Shown in pieces: positions 40,636 through 64,000 of a stretch of DNA of 64,000 nucleotides; position 1 is the stretch's first letter; each line of letters begins with the position of its first letter. This DNA comes from Numida meleagris (lineage: Eukaryota; Chordata; Aves; Galliformes; Numididae): NCBI RefSeq assembly GCF_002078875.1, contig NC_034410.1, positions 101,420,556 to 101,484,555 of the forward strand. Reading direction: 5' to 3'. Below the pieces are notes generated by a model. The model had not been told where the DNA came from. It was given only the letters and a program-made list of their open reading frames with translations, and did no database searches. The position numbers were made by a program, and so were the translations under genes.

Positions 40636-43600
40636 CGACAGGCCTGTTATGCCAACAAATTCTGGTATGATTCCACACTCTCCAGAATGCAGAAACCTGC
40701 CCAGCCAGTTAAATGAAAGGCATATTAGGTTATCCATTGCACATTGTATATATCCTAGGTGCAGCAGATCTCCTCTCGGCACTCTCTAGTGTGGTCCACG
40801 GTGGCTTCCTCATCTTACTTACGCTTGAGGTTTGTAGCTGGAGGGGAAGTCAATAGTAAACATTTATCACCCCGATCAAGAGCAGAACTTTGCACAATTC
40901 AAAGAGAAGGGTGAGTTTTGAAAGACTTTATTTAAAATTAATTTAAGATAACCTTAAGAAAAAAATTATTTGATGCTTGAAATGGTATAATGGCTATCTC
41001 CTTAATGTGTCTGGGTACTGCCAACCTCTGTGGTGCTTGGTGACAGGATTTTGGGGAGAGCAGCTTTTTGACCCTTCTGTGTGCAGCTCAACATCTGTCT
41101 GCAGGAGTATTTACTGGAGACAGTTTAAGGAACTAAGCAGGGATTGAGAGAGAAACTTCACTGCCAGTGACTGAGTACACTGAGCATGTCACAGGAGTGT
41201 TGCCTCTTGGTCTCCTCTTTAATACAGTGTTTTTGTAATCCCTTCCTCATACTAACTCTTGCTGTGATGAGGCATAGTGCAACTACAGCAAGATGTGCTG
41301 TTACCAATTCTTGCTGGATTTTTTTTTAATTATTCCGTTTTAAGAGATGATTAAATTAAAACTTGATTTACATGTTCAGAATTGGCTTCCTGGTTAAAAT
41401 AGGAAATGTACTTGTCATTCTTACCGCTTCCTTTCTACATACTTATCAGAAGTTTTCCCGTTTAGAACATACTGAGTAACGGTGGTGGCAATGGTAACAA
41501 AAAGCAGACCTAGGCATAAAGAGTAGGCAGACCTGAAGATTGTACCTGTATCAGCAAGTGAATCCTTTCACAAGTATGGTGTCAAATAAGAAAAATTAAA
41601 CAGTGTGAAAACAAAAGCTGTGGAATCTGGTAACTGATTAACTACTGCAGCACAGAAGTACTTGCTGAGCTGAACAGAAAGGAATGAAGACAGGTTTTGT
41701 CATGCCTGTTAGGACAAAATAACTCTTTACCTTAAGTAAATGTGAATATTCTCACCGTCCACGTAATTGCATTTTTGAAAACCCTTACATAGTTACTTGT
41801 GTCTCCCTGGGAGTCTTAATTTAGTTTAAGTGAAATTATTACAAGTTTTGTTAAAAATATAAATAAATCAGTGTTCCCAGTGGACATAAGCCACTAGATA
41901 CAGAAAGATCTGTACAGGATTAAGCAAGAAGTTATAGTAGTCACACATCAGGAAGCTTCAGTTATGGAGGTATTTACTGCCTGCTATTTCCAGGCTGATG
42001 AAAAATGAATATTATTATCCTTCTGTAAAGTACCAATAAAAAAAATCCTTCTAAGCAGCTAAAAAACCCAATGAATAGCAGATCAAACCACTTTCTCATT
42101 AATCACATTGCATCTCCCTGTTAAAACTGTTCTTCAAAGTGTGGGTAAACAGAAAAGAACACAGAGATTCCCTAAAGTTTTTGCACTTTCACAAAAAATT
42201 AAACTATTTTTTAAAAAGTTTAAATTTTATCTTCATTGTTGATTTTCCTATTAAATACAGAAGGAAATTTTGCTAAGGAATAAACTGGTCTCCAAAGAAA
42301 ACAAACGTAACTGGCTGAACTTCATGGTTTGAGCAGAGACTCTCTGTAGAACCTATGAAATGCTACAAGAGAGTTTTGATTTCTAAAGCTGCAGGGTTGG
42401 AACACAGTACATCTTTAAAAATTCAGACCAAATAAATCAGCTTTACAAAATACTGCTTGCCATCTTCCCTCTCTGCAGTTTGTGTGTTCTGCTTTACTTG
42501 GGCTTTCCTTAGCTGCTTTTCTGGGGGGCTTGGGGTGGGGGGCTTGGAAGGCAGGGGCTGTTCTTTGGAAATTCTTTCCCCAAAAAAGGTAAGTAAAAAG
42601 TTTGCTGTTTATTGTTTCTCTTTTGATTTTTTCCTGTCCTGAATTCTTGTTATTCACTACAGCAGAAGGTAGATGGCATGATTTTATACACAGACCTGTA
42701 AATGTTTTACTTCAGCCTCCCAAGCTGAAATAGCCTTACAAGGTTGAAATATATATGCAAAACTATTCAACACTACTCATGACAACCTGAGAAACATCAG
42801 TAAGAGCAAAACATTTCTGCATGAAGCTAACTCAAACAGGTCCTCTCTTTATAGTTGGAGGACCAGGAACACTGCACTGTGGTCCTGAAACAGAATCCCT
42901 CTGATCCTGGTATGTTTTTTTTTTTTCTCCATCAAGACTCTCTAAAAGACCTGAGAGCTTCAGCTGAACAAATTCAGGCTGTTTCTAACCACAGATGAGC
43001 AGGGAAAGCACTTCAAAGAAGAGAGTCCCTTAAAGTGAACATTGTTACTGGCATCAGGGAATTTGATCTTGGCTCCATTTCAAAAGTGGCTACGCAAGCA
43101 GCTTGAGAAGAATCACATTCAACTAGTGGGGGGTGATGGAGTGGCAGAAAAAGCAAATAATACCAGTGCCAGACAGCAATGGTATGCTCTGTGTGCATTC
43201 CCAGATGTAAGAAATCATACCTCTCAGAGGACTGCCAGTTCCTGCACTCCTAGTTAAACCCTGTTCAGGGCGTTTAGGTAGCAGCTGAACTGCCACATGC
43301 TCCTATTCACCGCATCTGAAGCTGGGCTCCTTTGATGTCTTTATTGGCAACTGCAACATAAAGTTCATGAAATGAACATGCCTAGACGTTAAGCAACATA
43401 TTAATCCCTCAGTGCAGGTCTGCAAGTCAGGGAGGTTGGGAGCACACTGGCCATGTATGTATATGTGCAATCTGCTAAGTCTTACATAAATAAATAAGGA
43501 CTTCACCATTGTGTATATATATCTATACATACAGAAAAAGAGTGATATATTTATTGTTGTACTCAAAACAATTAAATATCTAAATTAGAGTTCCCCAATG

Positions 43601-43772
43601 CAATTCAAAGCTGGTTTTAATCTTTCCATCTAAATTTAAAATAATAGAAAAATGTAAGTTATCTGCTAATCTCTTTTAACCCTATTTTGTATGCATATGC
43701 AGTGGGCTAGGTCTTATCTGAATGCAGTGTTATCTGAATGGTTAGAGACGCTGATGCAGCCTCTGTGTCATC

Positions 43773-43791
43773 AAAAAAAAAAAAAAAAAAA
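43773..43791. repeat. A19 homopolymer tract
   Basis: Uninterrupted A run, no insert recognised. Confidence 0.9.
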
Positions 43792-43959
43792 GAAGGGGTC
43801 ATAAAGGCTTTTCTTAATTGTTATTTTATCTGTGCTGCAAAATTGCAGTACTCTTACAATAGAATTTCCGTCATTAGTTGATTTGCTGTGATTAAATTAG
43901 ATTCCCTTCTTCAGAGTTGCTCATGGATAAGTATTCTGTCACCTAGTTTAATGTGCCAT

Positions 43960-44460
43960 ATTATTTTGGAATCTGAAAGTGAGCCAAGATACTACAAAAA
44001 GTTTCGCCTCTGTTCAAGCTGAACAGCGAAGTCTTTTTTCCACAGTTTTATTGTCTGGGTGTGGTGTTTACTCTTAGGAGATGAATGAGATGAGTTCCAG
44101 TCAGACTAGCCAGCTTGAGGCATCCAGTATAAGTGGATGTGCAATATAAGACTCTTCAGTAGTTTTCTGGTACGTTTAATGAGCCAGGGATCTGTGCAGT
44201 AATTCGTGATCAAATATGTGATTATGAAATACATAAAAACAAATAAATCTGGAAGGGAGATAAATGTAAAGTTCAGCTGCTGGGCTTAATCCATTATCGC
44301 TTACTGTTATGCAGATAAGGATAGCACTGTAGAAGTCAATGGAATTATATTGCTGTAAAGTTCATTCAGCATGAGCAAATATGAAAATAAGCTGCTCATG
44401 GAGTTTATTGGGAAATAAAATCGATGACACTGTTTTCTGGAGCGCTTCCTATAAACAGAA
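43960..44460. promoter_or_regulatory. Candidate conserved noncoding element
   Basis: Dense in developmental factor-type motifs: TAATCC (44287-44292, OTX/PITX type), AGATAAGG (44313-44320, GATA type) and AATCGAT (44419-44425, ONECUT type), in non-repetitive sequence. It is about 1.6-2 kb upstream of the RBBP8 CpG island. It is called only on motif density; conservation is untested. Confidence 0.3.
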
Positions 44461-45142
44461 AGAAAGATTTATGGTAAATCACCCAACGAATCAGGAAGAA
44501 GACAATTTTATTGCTACTTATCAGGTCTAAATATGTACCCAAGACACCTGTTTCTTTTAACTGTAAGGAAATGATTACTTTCCTACCTCACCAACTCCAA
44601 AAGCGGAATACAAAGCTGCCACTAAGATAGTTTTTACAGTGATTATTTAAGAATATTGGAGCATCTAAGGCAACCTATCATGATAGTTCCTTCTGTAAGA
44701 TGCATGTACTGAAATTATAATATACCAAATTTATAATGTAAGTAATCTGTTGCTAAGCTACTGAACACTGAATTTATTTTAAGTTAGTTAGAAAATAAGT
44801 GGTTAAAAATGGTGAGGAATTAGTGGAAGAATTAACTACAAGATTTTTGAAATACTTCGAAATTCAAGGTATATAGTTGATGGGAAACTGAGAGCATTCT
44901 CAACAGAGATGAACAACATATTTGAGTCTACTTAATCACTGGTCATCAGGACTCCTGTCTGACAGTATTTCAAGATACCTCAGAAATGTTCAAACGATAT
45001 CTCAGATCCCATTTTACTTATGCTGTAGCTCTGCATTTATCATACCTTCTGGAGATTTGGGTGATCTGAGTAATGTAACAAGATTAAGGTGAAAGTGCTA
45101 TTAACATCTATTGAACACCTGAACAACTAATACTGTAACTAG

Positions 45143-45376
45143 GTTAGATATCAGGTTTGATTTTAGGAAAAGGTTCTGCACCAGAGGGCAGTGGGAATGG
45201 AACAGGCTCCCCAGGGCAGCAGTCATAGCCTCAAGCTGTGGAAGTTCAAGAAATAAGTGGACAATGCTCTCAGATATAGGGTCTAATTTTTAGGTGGTGC
45301 TGTGTGGAGTCAGGAGTTGGACTCCATGATCCGTGTGGGTCCATTCCAACATGGGATATTCTATGATTCTATGAAT
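45143..45376 (+). mobile_element. CR1 LINE 3' fragment with CTCF-like motif
   Basis: It has TTTTAGGAAAAGGTTCTGCA, then GGAACAGGCTCCCCAGGGCA and TTGGACTCCATGATCC, closing with ATTCTATGATTCTATGAA. GCACCAGAGGGCAGT at 45178-45192 matches 14 of 15 positions of the CTCF core on the + strand. The element ends about 570 bp before the RBBP8 CpG island. Confidence 0.92.
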
Positions 45377-45944
45377 TAATAGACTGGGAAGCATGTGCTT
45401 GCAGCACTGGCCCTTCCAAACAGATCACCAATGTAAGGATGTCACTAATCTGTATATGTAAGTATTTCTACACATACTAAAATGGTAATGTGGAATCATG
45501 CAAAGGCAGAATAATATTACTGAAAAGCGCTGTTTCTATTTCATTACTAAGAATTATGAACCAAAGTCTGAGCGGATTACTTCATGGCAGAGAGCAGAGT
45601 TGGGTCCAAGGAAACAGAACATTCATCTGCAATTTGGGTTTAAAAAAAAAAAAAAAAAATTGGTAAAAATCTCAAGTGACACAAAATGTATCACACAGAT
45701 CAGACAGCCTCTGCTGCCTAAAGCCATGCCAATTACATAAGCCAATTACATGGGTCTTCATACCCACATGATGCATTAAAGCACGCTTTGGGCTTCTCTG
45801 CCAAATGCCAGGGTGACAAACACACACAATCTGCCGAGATCAAGAAGGGGATAAGAAGCACTGCAAATACATTTGGTGTGCAAATCCCAGCAGCCAGCAG
45901 ACAACAAATCCTGACACACACATACATCCCTGCTTTTCCATAGC
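45377..45944. other. Region between CR1 and the RBBP8 CpG island
   Basis: Contains an A18 tract at 45642-45659. Otherwise no feature recognised. Confidence 0.65.
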
Positions 45945-46033
45945 TCTCCGTGCCGTCTACACCCAACCGCGTCCCGCAGCAACACCCCACCCCCTCAGAC
46001 TCCCCACAGCGTCCTCAGGTCCCTCACAGCTCC

Positions 46034-46047
46034 GCTCTCGCGAGAGC
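46034..46047. promoter_or_regulatory. TCTCGCGAGA-type palindromic promoter element
   Basis: GCTCTCGCGAGAGC is a perfect 14-bp palindrome containing the TCTCGCGAGA element known from vertebrate TATA-less, often bidirectional, CpG promoters. A partial second copy, TCGCGAGA, lies at 46060-46067. The motif match is exact; its activity here is inferred. Confidence 0.7.
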
Positions 46048-46049
46048 GG

Positions 46050-46162
46050 CGCGGAACCATCGCGAGATCTGGCTTTGGCCCCTCCTCAAAGGCAGGGAAG
46101 GTGCTCGCTCTCTGCTTTTGCTTTTCCCGCCGTTTCCCGCAGAGCCGCCGGGAGCCAACCAG
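46050..46162 (+). other. RBBP8: Probable RBBP8 noncoding exon 1 (left edge is a guess)
   Basis: The sequence CAG|GTAACG at 46160-46168 is a usable splice donor inside the CpG island, so a noncoding first exon could end at 46162 and join the exon containing the start codon. The left edge is arbitrary because start sites in such islands are dispersed. An alternative donor, CAGAGG|GTGAGG, would end exon 1 at 46388, and AAAAG|GTAATT near 46686 could end a further alternative leader exon. A noncoding first exon is known for human RBBP8. Confidence 0.4.
46123..46140 (+). promoter_or_regulatory. Tandem E2F-type sites
   Basis: Two identical TTTCCCGC octamers lie at 46123-46130 and 46133-46140, starting 10 bp apart, about one helical turn. 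Both match the E2F consensus TTTSSCGC. They lie inside the CpG island, 22 bp before a probable exon 1 splice donor. Mammalian CtIP is reported to be regulated through E2F/RB at G1/S, which fits; binding in this species is inferred. Confidence 0.65.
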
Positions 46163-47821
46163 GTAACGGCCCGCACCCTCCTCCTCACCGCCCTCTGGTA
46201 CCGGGCGCTGCGCTACAGCGCGGCCGGCAGTGGGGAGCCCCCCGCTGCCGGGGCTCGGCGTCGCCGAGTGGCCGCGTTTGTGGTGGGACGCCGGCCGGCT
46301 GTCAGGCGTTTGTCATGGCCGAGACGCACGGGGAGCTCCGTCTGTGGGCTGAGGGTACAGCGCTGGTGCCGTGCTGCTGGGTCAGAGGGTGAGGAAGGGC
46401 TCTGGGAGAGGTGTGCCCGTCAGCCCCATATGTGAGGGGGAGCTGGAGCAGGGGAGCGCGGCCCGGGCATTTTTGAGGGTGAAAAGGATGTTTTCTGAAG
46501 TATCTGCGGGTGGACGTAGGCAAATAAAGAGCATACGAGCCATTGCTGGTGCTACTAGGCCATCGGTTCCGTAGGGAAGCACTGTACGATGGCAGCATGC
46601 AAAGCGGAGCGTTTCAGCCACGAAGATGCGAGCAGAGTGCCGTCCAACTTGAGTTGAAGAGCTGTAGGCATTGCAGATTTGAAAAGGTAATTTTATGTTC
46701 TCTTATATTCTCAGTATAAGAATGTGAGCCAGTTTGAAATCAGATACTGAAATGGGCACTGCATTTTTTTTTTTTTAGAGATGTGGCATATTAAAGCTAA
46801 TCTGGCAATGCCTAACGATTGCTGAATGTTCTGTCAGCTGCCATTACAGTATCTCAGTGTCAGTACACTGTAGAAAACATATGGTTTGAGTATTTCTATG
46901 TTATCAAGAGTAACGCTTAGTACCATTTATTCCATCATTTTTATTCCATGTTAAAGATGCACAAACTGAAATGAAAGCGACTTGCTTAACCCTATACACA
47001 GAGACGTGAGAAAGGGAATAGGAGCCAAGGCCTCCAGGTCCTAGACTAGGTCACTGACCACCAGTTTATCGTGGTGATAAGCTAAACCAGTAGACGCATT
47101 TGCAGGGAACTGAAGGACAGCGATTACATGAGTGTGTCTGTGGACACCCAGTGCACCAATTAGATCTGAGTACCATGTTTCCTCTGTACATCACCTGAGG
47201 GCATCATCTCTGCTAAGAAACCCTTAAAAACAAAGAAGAATTACAAGTAAGATTGTTTTATCTGTATAGGCAGTCTGGTTTTTAAGACAAAGCAACCTGG
47301 TAGTTATCCTGAACTACTGGTGTTTGGGGGATTTGTGAGTTCTGAGATTGATCTAGTTCCTTTGCATCATGGCGTAGGAATACTTTCAATGTAGAATCAG
47401 GAAGATTTCAAGGAGATCCGGGCTTCTCTTTGCAGGATAGTGTCATTTGAATCCCTACGTATGTAAAGAATGCATGTACACAAATGTATGTCTGATAAAA
47501 CTTCTGACAAACGGTTTTACTAACAGCTAATCTTGGGAAGCGTGGGTTACTTTTAGAAAAGAGCTGCAGTTTTATGCAGAGAAGGAATAAAAACACAGAA
47601 ACATCTTAATCTATTTTTAATTTGATAACCATTTAAGGGGTGGGGGGTAGAAGGGACAATTTTATAATTAGTTGCAGCACAGTATTTACATCTTCCATAC
47701 TTCTAGTGTGACTGTCCATAAATAAGTGCAACTTGACAGGAATATAAGTGAGCTTTGCCTTTCATCCATGGCTGCATGTTATGCTCTGATAAATGCAAAC
47801 ATTGTCAATCTGTCGTTACAG
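46163..47821 (+). other. RBBP8 intron 1
   Basis: It runs from the probable exon 1 donor to the acceptor TCGTTACAG ending at 47821. The first 300 bases are still CpG-rich; the rest is ordinary AT-rich sequence. I see no further gene or repeat in it except a T-rich run near 46767-46778. Confidence 0.5.
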
Positions 47822-63688
<15,867 letters not shown>

Positions 63689-64000
63689 GTAAGTGTATTA
63701 ATAGTTTTAGTTCTAATTCTATTTGAAATAAGGAAAGAAAACTTTGTACAGCTGAGGAGTTACCAACAATGGAGGTTCAGTTTTTGATCCTTCCCTTTAA
63801 ACAAAGGATCCAGGAAAAGGAAATCCCATTTAATCACAGAACTGCTTCTGAACTACCTGCCTCAGTGCCAGTAGATAACGTGACCTGGTGGAATAGCAGT
63901 AGGGCTTAGAGTCAAGAAATAAAAAGAACCTCAGTGCAGCTCTTACTGCTGGTTTGTTTTGGTCAACTCATTCAATTGAGTTATGTCTGAGTTTTCAGCT
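63689..64000 (+). other. RBBP8 intron 8, start only
   Basis: The intron begins GTAAGT. The 312 bases present contain no recognisable acceptor plus CtIP coding sequence, so the next exon lies to the right of the window. Confidence 0.8.

Larger units (their letters stand above)
40244..45142. other. Intergenic with candidate regulatory patches, no gene recognised
   Basis: Includes the GC-rich patch at 40.5-40.65 kb, the candidate enhancer at 43.96-44.46 kb and an A19 tract at 43773-43791. No exon recognised. Confidence 0.6.
45945..46475 (+). promoter_or_regulatory. CpG island, probable RBBP8 promoter
   Basis: This is the only extended CpG-dense stretch in the window, set in AT-rich surroundings and placed 1.5-2 kb upstream of the RBBP8 start codon. 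It has no evident TATA box, which fits a housekeeping CpG promoter with dispersed starts. It contains a TCTCGCGAGA palindrome, a second TCGCGAGA, and two TTTCCCGC E2F-type sites. Open frames crossing it on both strands look like by-products of GC richness. The exact start site cannot be read from sequence. Confidence 0.85.

Noticed and set aside
3706..45376. Apparent clustering of CR1 orientations (minus at 3.7-8.1 kb, plus from 15 to 45 kb)
   Set aside because: Only nine copies in this interval, with at least two distinct 3' end types; the pattern is compatible with chance.
45950..46435. 161-codon open frame across the CpG island
   Set aside because: GC-rich DNA has few stops in all frames; it overlaps other frames on both strands, and the Arg/Ala/Pro-rich translation is typical of CpG island artefacts.

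Overview
This is vertebrate nuclear DNA, almost certainly from a bird and probably a galliform such as chicken. Two observations support that. First, there are about eleven CR1 LINE fragments, the dominant avian retrotransposon, recognisable by their 3' ends built from ATTCTATGATTCT-like octamers and by a conserved ORF2 C-terminus. Second, the only protein-coding gene is a spliced RBBP8 (CtIP) orthologue that aligns codon by codon with human CtIP apart from bird-like substitutions.

Layout. Positions 1 to about 45,940 hold no convincing coding gene. This is intergenic DNA with CR1 fragments (near 2.0, 3.7-4.1, 5.1-5.3, 7.0-8.1, 15.2, 27.1, 39.0-39.3, 39.9-40.2 and 45.1-45.4 kb), microsatellites and homopolymer tracts. 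Candidate regulatory sequences are a facing pair of CTCF-like motifs at 22.78-22.85 kb, a GC-rich patch with Grainyhead-like sites around a perfect hairpin at 40.6 kb, and a possible conserved enhancer near 44.0-44.5 kb. In human, RBBP8 lies downstream of GATA6, so this interval could carry distal regulation for either gene. That last point is inference.

From about 45,945 to 46,475 there is a CpG island, the likely RBBP8 promoter. It contains a 14-bp palindrome with a TCTCGCGAGA core and two E2F-type TTTCCCGC sites exactly 10 bp apart. A probable noncoding first exon ends at 46,162. Seven coding exons follow on the + strand (47,934-48,045; 53,136-53,178; 56,588-56,683; 58,211-58,323; 59,370-59,445; 61,981-62,150; 63,590-63,688). 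All junctions are GT-AG and phase-consistent. Together they encode the first 236 residues; the rest of the gene lies beyond the right edge.

CtIP works with MRE11-RAD50-NBS1 to start resection of DNA double-strand breaks. The part present here covers the tetramerisation and coiled-coil region, the CxxC zinc motif and the start of the disordered region with CDK-type SP sites. The most notable protein feature is that the position of the human LxCxE retinoblastoma-binding motif reads L-D-A-E-E, so the key cysteine is missing. The most notable architectural feature is an antisense CR1 in intron 5 that stops about 40 bp before exon 6 and brings a strong-looking cryptic splice acceptor. I found no CRISPR, tRNA, rRNA or novel multi-gene system.
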